Below, in pieces: positions 1-8,978 of a DNA stretch of 64,000 bases. The first letter of the stretch is position 1. Each line of letters begins with the position of its first letter. The position numbers and the translations under genes are program-made. This DNA comes from JADFOJ01 sp041580235. GTDB taxonomy: Bacteria > Planctomycetota > Phycisphaerae > Phycisphaerales > SM1A02. The notes under the pieces are model-generated. The model saw only the letters and a program-made list of their open reading frames with translations, made no database searches and was not told the origin of the DNA. The stretch spans positions 4,066-68,065 of the forward strand of contig JBFGEG010000004.1 of NCBI GenBank assembly GCA_041580235.1. The letters are read 5' to 3'.

Positions 1-2
1 CG

Positions 3-3000
3 GCCTATGCCGGTATGCGTCGTGACCCGAGCGCCGCCGCGGCCGGCGGCGACGTCCACCCCTTCGCCGTGCCCTCGTCGGAGCTCGCCCGTGGTCTCAT
101 CGAGACGGAACGTCTCGAGCCCGAGCAACTCGACGAGTCATCGACGATCCACCTGCGGCTGCCGGGCGACGAGTCCGGCCCCCGCCCCAGCGATCGGCTC
201 TCCAGCGCCGCCGGCGAGATCGAGCGAGCCGCCGGGGCCGGACTGGCGACGTTCGCCGTGCCCGCGATCGGCATCCGCAACGAGCATGCGCTGGCCGCGA
301 TGCTGCGGCTCGAGGACCGCGGCCCCGCGGATCAGATCGCCTTCGGCCACTCGCTGCCGTACTGGATCGCGGTCGTGCGGTTCGTGCTGGAGCTTCTCGT
401 CGATCAGCGCTTCATCCCGACGGTGCTGCACCCGGCCGGTTCGGGGACGCTGCGGGCGGCGTGGCAGCCGTGGCTCCACGACGACTCGGCCCGCCAGCGT
501 CTCGGCGTGCTGCTGGCGGCCATGCCGCCCGTGGTCCGGGCCGTTGCCGGCCCCAACGGCGAACCCTGGCACATTTTGCGCGAGGCGGTGGAGACCATGT
601 GCGATGCCACCGCCCGGCTCGCCCTCGCGGAGGCCCGGTTCATCGAGGCGATCGAGGGTCGTGACCCGGCCGATGACCCGCAGGTCGCCTGGCTCAGCGG
701 CCTGCTCGACCGGACCCGTGACGTGGCGCCGCACGGTGCCGCCGGGGACGGCGAGCCGGATGTCGTGCTTCCGCAGGTCAGGTCGTGGCTGAGCCGTCTC
801 GAGGATGCCGACCGCTCGCGGCCGTTTCGGTTGTGCTTCGGCCTTACGGAGCCCCCGCCGCAGGGTGACGCCCCCTGGCATCTCGCGTTCCACCTGCTGC
901 TGGAGGGAGATCCGCCGATCACCGTCGCCGCCGAGTGGCGGTGGGACGGCTCTCCCACCGCCCAGGGCGTCGACGGCCACCGCATCGGCCACCCCCAGGA
1001 GCATCTCCTGGCGGAGCTGGGTCGCGCCAGCCGCATCTACCCGAAGATCGAGTCGGCGCTGAGCGATGCCCACCCCGTGGGGATCGAGCTGAGCACCGAG
1101 GAGGCAGCGCAATTCCTGCGCGAGCATCGCCAGGTGCTCGAGGAGTCCGGCTTCGGCGTCATGGTCCCCCAGTGGTGGGGTCGGCGGACGGCCCGGCTCG
1201 GCGTGCGGCTGCTCATCGACAGCTCCGCCCGGGCCGGAGGCGACGGCACCGGGGGCTCGGCCGCGGGGTCGGCCCGGCTGGGGCTCGACAGCCTCGTGCG
1301 GTTCCGCTGGCAGCTGGCCATCGGCGACGACCCGCTGACGGCGGAGCAGCTGCAACAGATGGCCCGATCCACGGCCCCCCTCATCCGGATCGCCGACCGG
1401 TGGGTGGAGAACCCCGGCTCCATCGCCCAGGCCGCCGACCTGATCCGGGAGGATCCCGGCGGTGAGGTGACGCTGCGGCAGGCCATCCGGATGGCGCAGG
1501 GCGCCGACGCCGGCGCGGCGGCGGACGCCGGGCTGCCGGTGCTGGGAATGGACGCCCGCGGCTGGGTCGGCGAGATCCTCGAGCTCGGCGGCGGGGGCGG
1601 CACCCAGCGACTGCCGAGCCTCGATCAGCCGCGCAGCTTCGAGGGCTCGCTGCGGCCCTACCAGAAGACCGGTCTGAGCTGGCTCTCGTTCCTGGAGCGT
1701 TTCGGGTTCGGGGCGTGCCTGGCCGACGACATGGGTCTCGGCAAGACCATCCAGCTCATTGCCCTGCTGCTGCTGGAGCGCGAGGCGGCGAACGGCGGGC
1801 CGCGGCCCGGAACGACGCTGCTCGTGGTGCCGACCTCGCTCATCGAGAATTGGGCGCGAGAGCTGAAGCGTTTTGCGCCGTCCCTGACCTATCACGTGCA
1901 CCATGGCCCGCAACGCCTCGCCGGCGAGGCGTTTACCGCGGCCGCCTCGGGCAGCGACCTCGTCATCACCACCTACGCGCTGGTCCCGCGCGACCGGGAG
2001 ACGATGGACGAGATGACCTGGTGGCGGGTGGTTCTCGATGAAGCGCAGTTCATCAAGAACCCCCCGACGCAGCAGGCTGTCGCCATTCGCAACCTGCGGT
2101 CGCCGCGCCGGGTGGCGCTGACGGGCACGCCCGTGGAGAACCGGCTCACCGAGCTGTGGTCGATCATGGAGTTCTGCAACCCGGGCTACCTGGGGCCGGC
2201 CGAGGAGTTCCGGCGGCGCTGCGCCGTCCCCATCGAGCGGCATCGTGACCGCGACCGGGCCGAGGCGCTGCGGCAGCTCGTACACCCCTTCGTGCTGCGA
2301 CGGCTCAAGACCGACCCGCGGGTCATCGTGGACCTGCCGCCGTGCCTGGAGACCAAAGAGTTCGCCACGCTCACGTCCGAGCAGGCGGCCATGTACCAGG
2401 CCGTCGTCGACGACCTGCTCGCCACGGTGGACGAGATGCAGGGCATTCAACGACGCGGGCGCGTGCTGGCGGCGCTGACGCGGCTCAAGCAGATCTGCAA
2501 CCACCCGGACCAGCTGCTCACGCCGATCGGCGAGAGCCACGCCGCGGCGGCGCCCGCCGACCCGAAGCCGCTTTCGAGTCGGTCCGGCAAGTGCACGCGA
2601 CTCATGGAGATGCTGGAGGAGCTGCTCGCCGCCGGCGGCAAGGCGCTCGTCTTCACCCAGTACCGTCGCATGGGCCAGCTGCTGTCGGCCATGATCCGCC
2701 AGGATCTCGACTGCGACACCCAGTTCATGCACGGCGGCACGGTCCCACGGAAGCGACAGGAGATGATCGACCGCTTCCAAAGCCCCGGCGGCTCCATCCC
2801 CGTCTTCATCCTGTCGCTCAAGACCGGCGGCATCGGCCTCAACCTCACGGCCGCCAACCACGTCTTTCACTTCGACCGCTGGTGGAATCCCGCCGTCGAG
2901 AACCAGGCCACCGACCGCGCCTTTCGAATCGGCCAGACCCGGACCGTGCACGTGCACAAGTTCGTCTGCGCGGGGACGCTGGAGGAGCGAATCGATCAGA

Positions 3001-3131
3001 TGATCGAGCAGAAGATGCGGCTCGCCGACAACATCATCAGCTCGGGCGAGCAATGGCTCACCGAGCTGTCGACGAAGAAGCTGCACGAGATTCTGGAACT
3101 GCGGGCGACAGCCATGGAGGTCGAGGCGTGA
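3..3131 (+). CDS. SNF2-family DNA-dependent ATPase (helicase-like), 5' end outside window
   Basis: Bacterial SNF2/Rad54-type ATPase that would translocate on duplex DNA using ATP. The frame is open from the first bases of the window, so the protein probably starts upstream; the first ATG is at 15 (1038 residues from there). Residues about 1-540 are an unassigned N-terminal region. The ATPase core follows: Walker A DDMGLGKT near residue 570, a DEAQ motif II near 674, LTGTPVENR (motif III region) near 702, and a helicase C-terminal lobe with GGIGLNL and RAFRIGQ near 930-970. The stop overlaps the GTG start of the SWIM gene, so the two are translationally coupled. SNF2 plus SWIM-domain partners are a recurrent bacterial pairing; the physiological substrate is unknown. 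The ATPase assignment is firm. Confidence 0.93.
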   Translation, partial: AYAGMRRDPSAAAAGGDVHPFAVPSSELARGLIETERLEPEQLDESSTIHLRLPGDESGPRPSDRLSSAAGEIERAAGAGLATFAVPAIGIRNEHALAAMLRLEDRGPADQIAFGHSLPYWIAVVRFVLELLVDQRFIPTVLHPAGSGTLRAAWQPWLHDDSARQRLGVLLAAMPPVVRAVAGPNGEPWHILREAVETMCDATARLALAEARFIEAIEGRDPADDPQVAWLSGLLDRTRDVAPHGAAGDGEPDVVLPQVRSWLSRLEDADRSRPFRLCFGLTEPPPQGDAPWHLAFHLLLEGDPPITVAAEWRWDGSPTAQGVDGHRIGHPQEHLLAELGRASRIYPKIESALSDAHPVGIELSTEEAAQFLREHRQVLEESGFGVMVPQWWGRRTARLGVRLLIDSSARAGGDGTGGSAAGSARLGLDSLVRFRWQLAIGDDPLTAEQLQQMARSTAPLIRIADRWVENPGSIAQAADLIREDPGGEVTLRQAIRMAQGADAGAAADAGLPVLGMDARGWVGEILELGGGGGTQRLPSLDQPRSFEGSLRPYQKTGLSWLSFLERFGFGACLADDMGLGKTIQLIALLLLEREAANGGPRPGTTLLVVPTSLIENWARELKRFAPSLTYHVHHGPQRLAGEAFTAAASGSDLVITTYALVPRDRETMDEMTWWRVVLDEAQFIKNPPTQQAVAIRNLRSPRRVALTGTPVENRLTELWSIMEFCNPGYLGPAEEFRRRCAVPIERHRDRDRAEALRQLVHPFVLRRLKTDPRVIVDLPPCLETKEFATLTSEQAAMYQAVVDDLLATVDEMQGIQRRGRVLAALTRLKQICNHPDQLLTPIGESHAAAAPADPKPLSSRSGKCTRLMEMLEELLAAGGKALVFTQYRRMGQLLSAMIRQDLDCDTQFMHGGTVPRKRQEMIDRFQSPGGSIPVFILSLKTGGIGLNLTAANHVFHFDRWWNPAVENQATDRAFRIGQTRTVHVHKFVCAGTLEERIDQMIEQKMRLADNIISSGEQWLTELSTKKLHEILELRATAMEVEA

Positions 3132-4039
3132 CCGAAGGCGATCAGGCATCGTTCGTTCGCCGGCCCGCCTCGCTACGACGCGTGCGCAACGGGGTCCGGC
3201 TGCGCCGCGAGGACCCCGATCGCGGCGGGTGGGTGGCGAGGCGATGGCTCGAGCGGCTCATGGAGCTCGTCCCGGCCCGCGAGCGAGGCAAGGGTCTGGA
3301 GTATGCCCGCCTCGGCCAGACCGTCTCTTTGGAGGTCACGCCGGGGGCGGTGGTCGCGCGTGTCCAGGGCCGCGGCTCCAAGCCCTACGGGGTGCGTTGG
3401 CGGGTGCCGGTCCTCAGCCGCGATCAATGGCAACGCGTGGTGCACGCCATGGCGGGGGAGGCGATCTACGCCGCCAAGCTCATGGCCCGAGAGCTGCCCG
3501 AGACCATCGAGCCGCTGCTGGAGTCCCTCGATCTGACGCTGCTGCCCGCACCGGACACGCTCGTCGTGGAGTGTGACTGCCCGGCGCCGCAAGGGTGCAA
3601 GCACGCGGCCGCCGTCGCGTACCTGGTCGCGGAGCGACTCGACAACGACCCGCTGGAGGTCTTCACCCTGCGCGGCCTGCCGGGCGATCGCCTCCTGCAG
3701 CGCATCGCGGGTGCCCGCGCCGGGCGCACTCGCGGGCCCGCCTTGGCCCACGCCGAGCCGTTGGAGCCGCCGGCGAGCGAGCACAAGCCGCTCGAGAAGT
3801 GCCTTGACACCTTCTGGCGGCACGGGCCACAGCTGGCCGCCCTTCAGCACATACCCCCGCCGGCCCACGCCCCCCACGCCCTGCTGCGGCGGCTCGGCCC
3901 GTCCCCGATGCCGGGACGTTTTCCCCTGGTCGGCCTGCTCGCCAGCGTCTACGACACCGTCGCCGAGCGGGCCATCCATCTCCGCGACCACGCCGAACGC
4001 ATCGACGATTCCCCCAACCCCCAACCACCCGACCCCTGA
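3128..4039 (+). CDS. SWIM zinc-finger protein, partner of the SNF2 ATPase
   Basis: A 303-residue protein starting at GTG 3128, inside the GTGA overlap with the helicase stop. A SWIM zinc-binding signature CxCx7CxH is visible as CDCPAPQGCKH at about residues 149-159. SWIM domains bind DNA or proteins, and in bacteria they are often encoded next to SNF2 ATPases. The N-terminal 140 residues resemble the region that precedes SWIM in such partners (conserved WxxRW, then a GxxYAxxGxV-like segment). The C-terminus is low-complexity Pro/Asn and is encoded by a C-rich tract that contains the stop codon. The overlap with the helicase and the 5-base gap to the methyltransferase point to one transcript. 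The role is inferred to be a DNA-binding or regulatory subunit of the helicase. Confidence 0.85.
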   Translation: MTEGDQASFVRRPASLRRVRNGVRLRREDPDRGGWVARRWLERLMELVPARERGKGLEYARLGQTVSLEVTPGAVVARVQGRGSKPYGVRWRVPVLSRDQWQRVVHAMAGEAIYAAKLMARELPETIEPLLESLDLTLLPAPDTLVVECDCPAPQGCKHAAAVAYLVAERLDNDPLEVFTLRGLPGDRLLQRIAGARAGRTRGPALAHAEPLEPPASEHKPLEKCLDTFWRHGPQLAALQHIPPPAHAPHALLRRLGPSPMPGRFPLVGLLASVYDTVAERAIHLRDHAERIDDSPNPQPPDP

Positions 4040-4043
4040 CCCC
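4011..4043 (+). repeat. C-rich spacer tract embedding a stop codon (copy 1)
   Basis: CCCCCAACCCCCAACCACCC followed by GACCCCTGACCCC, covering the SWIM protein's last codons, its TGA and the gap before the methyltransferase TTG. Same style as 10411-10450 and 25682-25709. Confidence 0.6.
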
Positions 4044-4044
4044 A

Positions 4045-4890
4045 TTGATCCACGTCCACTTCGGCGACAACCTGCCGATCCTCCGGACGATGCCCGAGGC
4101 TTCGTTCGACCTGATCTATATCGACCCGCCGTTCAACACCGGCAAGGCTCAGTCCCGGCAGCGTCTGCGCACCGTGCGTGACGAGCACGGCGACCGCACG
4201 GGCTTTGGGGGGCACCGCTATCGCACCGTCAAGCTCGAACGTCGCTCCTTTGACGACGTCTTCGATGACTTCGCGGCGTTCCTGGAGCCGCGTCTCGCCG
4301 AGGCCCACCGGCTGCTGGCGGCGCGGGGTTCGCTGTTCGTCCACCTGGATGCGCGTGAGGTCCACTACTGCAAGGTCATGCTCGACGGGATCTTCGGCCG
4401 GGCGTCGTTCATGAACGAGATCATCTGGGCATACGACTACGGCGGCCGCACGAAGCGCCGTTGGCCCGCCAAGCACGACACGATCCTCTGGTATGCGCGG
4501 GATCCGGCGCACTACACGTTCAATTACGACCAGATCGACCGCATCCCGTACATGGCGCCCGGACTGGTCGGTCCGGAGAAGGCCGCCCGGGGCAAGACAC
4601 CGACCGACGTGTGGTGGCAGACGATCGTCAGCCCCCAGGGCCGCGAGAAAACCGGTTATCCCACGCAAAAGCCCCTGCGTCTGATCGAGCGCATCGTCCG
4701 AGTTCACTCGAACCCGGGCGACCGCCTGCTGGACTTCTTTGCCGGCAGCGGCACGCTGGGTGCCGCGGCTCACGGCCTGGGACGCGACGCCGTGCTCATC
4801 GACAACCACCCCGAGGCGATCGCCCTCATGGCGGACCGGCTCGCCGACGCCCGGCCGGTATTCCATAACTGCGAGGACCCGGTGAACTGA
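4045..4890 (+). CDS. Site-specific DNA methyltransferase (beta class, N6-A or N4-C)
   Basis: A 281-residue amino-methyltransferase. The catalytic motif IV appears first as DPPFNTG (from about residue 27) and the SAM-binding motif I appears late as DFFAGSGTLGAA (about 230-241). That order defines the beta class, which includes CcrM and HinfI-type enzymes. A TTG at 4045 is the likely start because the conserved sequence begins at once (IHVHFGDN) and there is no in-frame ATG before the catalytic motif. No restriction endonuclease is recognisable next to it, so it is an orphan methylase or acts with the SNF2-SWIM pair just upstream. The target sequence cannot be read from the protein. A target-recognition region probably lies between the two motifs. 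Confidence 0.9.
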   Translation: MIHVHFGDNLPILRTMPEASFDLIYIDPPFNTGKAQSRQRLRTVRDEHGDRTGFGGHRYRTVKLERRSFDDVFDDFAAFLEPRLAEAHRLLAARGSLFVHLDAREVHYCKVMLDGIFGRASFMNEIIWAYDYGGRTKRRWPAKHDTILWYARDPAHYTFNYDQIDRIPYMAPGLVGPEKAARGKTPTDVWWQTIVSPQGREKTGYPTQKPLRLIERIVRVHSNPGDRLLDFFAGSGTLGAAAHGLGRDAVLIDNHPEAIALMADRLADARPVFHNCEDPVN

Positions 4891-4922
4891 AGGCCGCGTC
4901 GGGCCGATCTCCTGCGGGAGCG

Positions 4923-5483
4923 ATGATCGATCCGGGGAGCCGAATATCGATGCTCGATGGCGTGGCCACCCTCGCGGGTCTTCCGGGGGCGAAGCGCGCC
5001 GTCCCGCGTGTCGAGGCCGCACCGGACCAGCCGGGCCCCGGCCGCGATCGTGTCAATCTCTCGCCGGAGGCGTGCGCGAAATGTGATCTCGACGAGCAGG
5101 AGCAGCGCGAGATCCGCGAGCTGCAGCAGCGTGATCGCTCGGTTCGCGCGCACGAGCAGGCCCATAAGGCGGCGGCCGGGCCGCACGCGGGGCCGGTCTC
5201 CTACTCGTACACGACCGGCCCCGACGGCCGGCGGTACGCCGTCAGCGGTGAGGTCCCGATCGACGTCTCCCCGGTCGAGGGCGATCCGCAGGCCACGATC
5301 GACAAGATGCAGCAGGTCCGGCGGGCGGCACTGTCGCCGGCCGAGCCGTCGGACGCCGACCGGCAGGTGGCGGCCCGGGCGCAGGAGCTGGAGCGCGCAG
5401 CGCAAGCCGAGCTCGCTGCGCGCCGGGAAGATCCGCATGCGAGCGGAACTGAACCGGGTCAGCTGATCGACGTCACCGCCTGA
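4923..5483 (+). CDS. SprA-related putative metalloprotease (HEQAH)
   Basis: A 186-residue protein of the SprA-related family (also annotated as putative metalloprotease, CJM1_0395 type). The signature is HEQAH at about residues 77-81, a zincin-like HExxH, in the context VRAHEQAH, followed by GPVSYSYTTGPDGRRYAVSGEV, which matches the family's usual continuation. The Ala/Arg/Glu-rich C-terminus is predicted helical. There is no signal peptide. A GGGAG-like ribosome site lies very close to ATG 4923, and ATG 4950 is a reasonable alternative start. The 3' end overlaps the convergent sulfotransferase gene by 25 bases. Proteolytic activity is inferred only from the motif. Confidence 0.8.
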   Translation: MIDPGSRISMLDGVATLAGLPGAKRAVPRVEAAPDQPGPGRDRVNLSPEACAKCDLDEQEQREIRELQQRDRSVRAHEQAHKAAAGPHAGPVSYSYTTGPDGRRYAVSGEVPIDVSPVEGDPQATIDKMQQVRRAALSPAEPSDADRQVAARAQELERAAQAELAARREDPHASGTEPGQLIDVTA

Positions 5484-6352
5484 GCGTCCGTGTAGTCCAG
5501 CTCGCGGAGCATCCCGCGGGTGGCCGCCTCGAAGCGGCCCAGGGCGTCCCGGTCGAAATGGTTCGCCCAGTCGCCGACGATCCCCTTGCGGAAATGCGAC
5601 GATCGGTCCTCCTCGCCGCGACGCCGGCCCTTCGAGACCCGGCTGAACGCGGCCGCCTCGACACACGCGGCGACGTGCTCGTCGGCCGCGTCCACGCCGA
5701 GGAACTCCAGCAATCGCCGGGCGTGGACCTTCGGCTCGGCGTGAAGCTGCTCGTACCTGAGTTCGAGGTAGCGGTCCTTCAAGGCCGTCCCGGCCCGGCG
5801 GGCGGCGGTGATGTACGGCACCCAGTGGTGCTCGGCGAAGTACGCGGCGTAGTCGGCGAAGGTCTTGAACCGGTCGGCCGTCCCCAGCCGCTGCAGATGC
5901 GCCCAGCCTGAGACCGCCCCGTCGCGGCCGTCGCGGATGATGTGGATGTACCGCGCGCCGGGATACAGCGCGTCCATGATGGGGACGGTCAGCGCCGTTT
6001 CCGGCGTCTTGTCTCCGAGCGCGGTGACGGCCTTGGGGTTCTCGCTGCCGGCGAGGTACCCCGCGAGGATCCGGTCGGCGAACAGGCGGACGAGGCTGAG
6101 CAGGTCCTGCCCGCCGAACGACGCGTTCGTCTTGGGCAGGTCGTTGTAGGTCTTGACGGCCCTCTCCAGGATCGGACCCGCGACGTCACCGAAGTGGCCC
6201 TCGCCGCCGCAGCAGACGTGAGGGTGACCGTCGAGCAGCCGCTGCACCCACGTGGTGCCGGATTTCTGGCACCCCATGACGAAAAAGACCTGGCGCTCGC
6301 TGACTTCGGCGCTGGCGGTCAGGCTGTTGAGGAGCCAGGGCGGGAGGTTCAT
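5459..6352 (-). CDS. Sulfotransferase family protein
   Basis: A 297-residue PAPS-dependent sulfotransferase fold. The 5'-phosphosulfate-binding loop is GCQKSGTTW (27-35), and the 3'-phosphate-binding region is RDGRDGAVSGW (141-151). The C-terminal segment KGIVGDWANHF matches the RKGxxGDWKxxF element of sulfotransferases. The likely role is transfer of sulfate to a glycan or small molecule; the acceptor cannot be inferred. The gene is transcribed divergently from the APC permease and overlaps the 3' end of the SprA-like gene. The open frame extends slightly upstream only without a plausible start, so ATG 6352 is used. Confidence 0.9.
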   Translation of the reverse strand: MNLPPWLLNSLTASAEVSERQVFFVMGCQKSGTTWVQRLLDGHPHVCCGGEGHFGDVAGPILERAVKTYNDLPKTNASFGGQDLLSLVRLFADRILAGYLAGSENPKAVTALGDKTPETALTVPIMDALYPGARYIHIIRDGRDGAVSGWAHLQRLGTADRFKTFADYAAYFAEHHWVPYITAARRAGTALKDRYLELRYEQLHAEPKVHARRLLEFLGVDAADEHVAACVEAAAFSRVSKGRRRGEEDRSSHFRKGIVGDWANHFDRDALGRFEAATRGMLRELDYTDAQAVTSIS

Positions 6353-6437
6353 TGCGGCTCCCTTATCGGTCCGCTTCGGCGCCGTGATAACCTCCTTCCG
6401 AACAACTTACCGAGAACATGGGGGCTATAACGACCGC

Positions 6438-7664
6438 ATGGGGACGCCGCAGGCGAGTCTCAAGCGGGGGCTGTCGCTGCCGCTGGTCACCTTCTATGGC
6501 CTCGGCACCATTCTCGGCGCCGGCATCTATGCGCTGGTCGGCAAGGTCGCGGATCGCGCGGGCATGCTCACCCCGCTGTCGTTCCTCCTTGCCTTCGGCC
6601 TGGCCGCCTTCACGGCGCTGTCCTACGCCGAGCTGTCCAGCCGCTTCCCGCGGAGCGCGGGCGAGGCCGTCTACGTTCACCGGGCGTTCGCCCGGCGGTG
6701 GCTGACGCTGGGGGTGGGGATGATGGTCGTGCTGACCGGTGTCGTCTCCTCGGCGGCGATTGCCAACGCCTTTGCCGGCTATCTCGACGTGCTCGTCGCT
6801 CTCCCCGACTGGCTCGTGATCGCGATCCTGATCATCGCGCTGGGGGGGCTTGCCGCGTGGGGCATCAACGAGTCGCTCACGGCGGCGATGGTCATCGCGC
6901 TGGTCGAGATCGGTGGGCTCCTGCTGGTCGTCTGGGCCGCGCGGCACGGGATGACGCAGCTGCCGCAGCGCGCCGCCGAGCTCGTTCCGGCCGATCTGGG
7001 CGCGTGGCAGGGCGTCTGGCTCGGCGCCTTTCTGGCCTTCTACGCGTTTATCGGGTTCGAGGACATGGTCAACGTGGTGGAGGAGATCCGCGACCCCGGC
7101 CGGACGCTACCTCGGGCGATCTTCCTGGCGCTGGGGGCCGCGGCCGTCCTGTACGTGCTGGTCGCCCTGGCCGCGGTGGCGGCCCTGCCCGTCGACGAGC
7201 TGGCCGCGAGCGATGCGCCGCTGGTGGACGTGTACCTGGCCGGGACCGGAACCAACCCCCTCGTCATCACCGTGATCAGCCTGTTCGCCGTGAGCAACGG
7301 CGTGCTGGTGCAGATCATCATGGGGTCGCGGGTCCTGTACGGCCTGAGCGGCGGCGGCTGGCTGCCCGAGATCTTGGGACGCGTCCACCCCGCCACGCGC
7401 ACACCGATCGTCTCCACGGCCCTGGTCACCGGTACCGTGCTGGTCCTGGCCCTGGCGTTCCCGCTGGTGGGCCTGGCGGAGGCCACGACGTTCATCATCC
7501 TGATTGTCTTTGCCCTGGTGAACCTCGCGCTGTGGCTGGTCAAGCGACGCGATCCCCGCCCGGCGGGGGTGCGGGTGTATCCCCGGTGGATCCCCCTGGC
7601 GGGGTTCGTCGTCAGCGCCGGCTTCGCCGCGTACAAGCTCGCGAGCCTCGTCACGCGGTCCTAG
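6438..7664 (+). CDS. APC-superfamily amino acid permease
   Basis: A 408-residue integral membrane transporter with about 11-12 hydrophobic segments. The APC signature near the N-terminus is GLGTILGAGIYALVG (GxGxxxGxGIY, the unwound TM1 substrate site), followed by SYAELSSRFPRSAGE in TM2/loop, another family hallmark. The frame is open further upstream, but ATG 6438 places TM1 correctly and excludes the 62 preceding residues, which lie over the divergent sulfotransferase start. The substrate is probably an amino acid or related cationic compound (family knowledge only). The stop TAG at 7662 interlocks with the convergent aminotransferase stop, sharing the bases CTAG. Confidence 0.88.
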   Translation: MGTPQASLKRGLSLPLVTFYGLGTILGAGIYALVGKVADRAGMLTPLSFLLAFGLAAFTALSYAELSSRFPRSAGEAVYVHRAFARRWLTLGVGMMVVLTGVVSSAAIANAFAGYLDVLVALPDWLVIAILIIALGGLAAWGINESLTAAMVIALVEIGGLLLVVWAARHGMTQLPQRAAELVPADLGAWQGVWLGAFLAFYAFIGFEDMVNVVEEIRDPGRTLPRAIFLALGAAAVLYVLVALAAVAALPVDELAASDAPLVDVYLAGTGTNPLVITVISLFAVSNGVLVQIIMGSRVLYGLSGGGWLPEILGRVHPATRTPIVSTALVTGTVLVLALAFPLVGLAEATTFIILIVFALVNLALWLVKRRDPRPAGVRVYPRWIPLAGFVVSAGFAAYKLASLVTRS

Positions 7665-8884
7665 CTCACCTGCCGCAGCCAGGCGTCGATGCGGCGGCAG
7701 CCTTCCTCGATGAGCTCGTTGGAGCAGGCGAAGCTGAGGCGGACATGGTGGTGGCCGCATTCGCCGAAGTCCTCGCCCGGCACCACGGCCACGTTGGCCT
7801 CCTCCAGCAGCGCCTCCGCAAAGGTCACCGACGAGTCGATCGTGCGACCGCCCGGCGACCGCTTGCCGAAACACGAGCTGATGTCGGGAAAGATGTAGAA
7901 CGCGCCGGTGGGCCGCGGGCAGCGCACGCCGGGCATGGCCGTGATCAGGCCGTGGATGAGCGAAGCCCGATCGGCAAAGGCCTGCCGCATGCGCTCCACC
8001 TCGGCCGCGGAGTTGGTCAGCGCCTCGACGATGGCCGCATAGCAGAACGACGTGATGTTGCTGGTCATCTGGCCCTGGAGCTTGGCGATCGACTTGGCGA
8101 ATCCGCCAGGGGCGCTCGCGTAGCCGATGCGCCACCCGGTCATGGCATAGGCCTTGCTCATGCCGTTGACGGTGATCACGCGATCGGCCAGGCCGGCCAG
8201 CGACCCCAGCGAGAAGTGCTCGATCCCGCCGTAGATGATCTTCTCGTAGATCTCGTCGGAGATGACGGTGATCCGCTCGTGCGGCTCAACGACGGCGGCC
8301 AGCGCCCGCAGCTCGTCGGGGCTGTACATCGTGCCGCATGGATTGGAGGGGCTGTTGAAGATCACCGCCGCCGTGCGGTCGCTGATCACGGCTTCGAGCT
8401 GGGCGGGGGTGATCTTGAAGTCGCTGTCTACGGGGCCGGGGACCTCGACCACGGTGCCGCCGGCCAGCTCGATCATCGGCCGGTAGCTCACCCACGCCGG
8501 CGTGGGAACGACCACTTCCTCGTCCCCGTCCAGCAGACACTGGAGGACCATGTACAGCGCGTGCTTGCCGCCCACCGTGATCACGATGTCATCGGCCGTG
8601 CACTCGATGCCGTTTTCGCGGCGCAGCTTGTCGGCGATGGCGGTCCGGGCTCCCGGCTCGCCAGGGACCGGCATGTAGTGCGTCTGGCCCGCCAGCAGCG
8701 CATCGATCGCGGCCTGGCGGATGTTGTCGGGTGTGCCGAAGTCCGGCTCCCCGGCGCCGAAGCCGATCACGTCGCGGCCTTCGGCCTTCAGTTCGCGCAC
8801 CCGCGCGGTGACGGCGAGGGTGGCGGAAGGCTTGAGATTCTGCACGCGCCGCGACAGCCTCATGGGTGGATCGTAGGTCTTCAT
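7661..8884 (-). CDS. Aspartate aminotransferase-type class I aminotransferase (PLP)
   Basis: A 407-residue fold-type I aminotransferase. The PLP lysine is K244 in VNGMSKAYAMTGWRIGY. NSPSNPCGT (about 177-185) and ISDEIYEKIIY (about 208-218) supply PLP-ring contacts, and R in the C-terminal VRLSFACS binds the substrate carboxylate. This arrangement is that of the Ib aspartate/prephenate aminotransferase group (aspartate plus 2-oxoglutarate to oxaloacetate plus glutamate). The frame is open upstream to 9094, but ATG 8884 gives the canonical N-terminus (LSRRVQNLKPSATLAV). It diverges from the FMN reductase gene with about 95 bases between starts. Prephenate as an additional substrate cannot be excluded. 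Confidence 0.92.
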   Translation of the reverse strand: MKTYDPPMRLSRRVQNLKPSATLAVTARVRELKAEGRDVIGFGAGEPDFGTPDNIRQAAIDALLAGQTHYMPVPGEPGARTAIADKLRRENGIECTADDIVITVGGKHALYMVLQCLLDGDEEVVVPTPAWVSYRPMIELAGGTVVEVPGPVDSDFKITPAQLEAVISDRTAAVIFNSPSNPCGTMYSPDELRALAAVVEPHERITVISDEIYEKIIYGGIEHFSLGSLAGLADRVITVNGMSKAYAMTGWRIGYASAPGGFAKSIAKLQGQMTSNITSFCYAAIVEALTNSAAEVERMRQAFADRASLIHGLITAMPGVRCPRPTGAFYIFPDISSCFGKRSPGGRTIDSSVTFAEALLEEANVAVVPGEDFGECGHHHVRLSFACSNELIEEGCRRIDAWLRQVS

Positions 8885-8978
8885 GGCGCAAGCATATCCC
8901 GCGTGGCGATCGGCGCGAATGCCGGGGCGGCGGTTTGGCGTTATCCTCTGGCTGTCCCGAGGGACGAGGAACACGAGC

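Noticed and set aside
138..3149. A roughly 1000-codon open frame antisense to the SNF2 gene.
   Set aside because: Composition is the mirror of high-GC codon usage in the helicase; no domain, start signal or conserved motif, and the sense strand has full SNF2 motifs.
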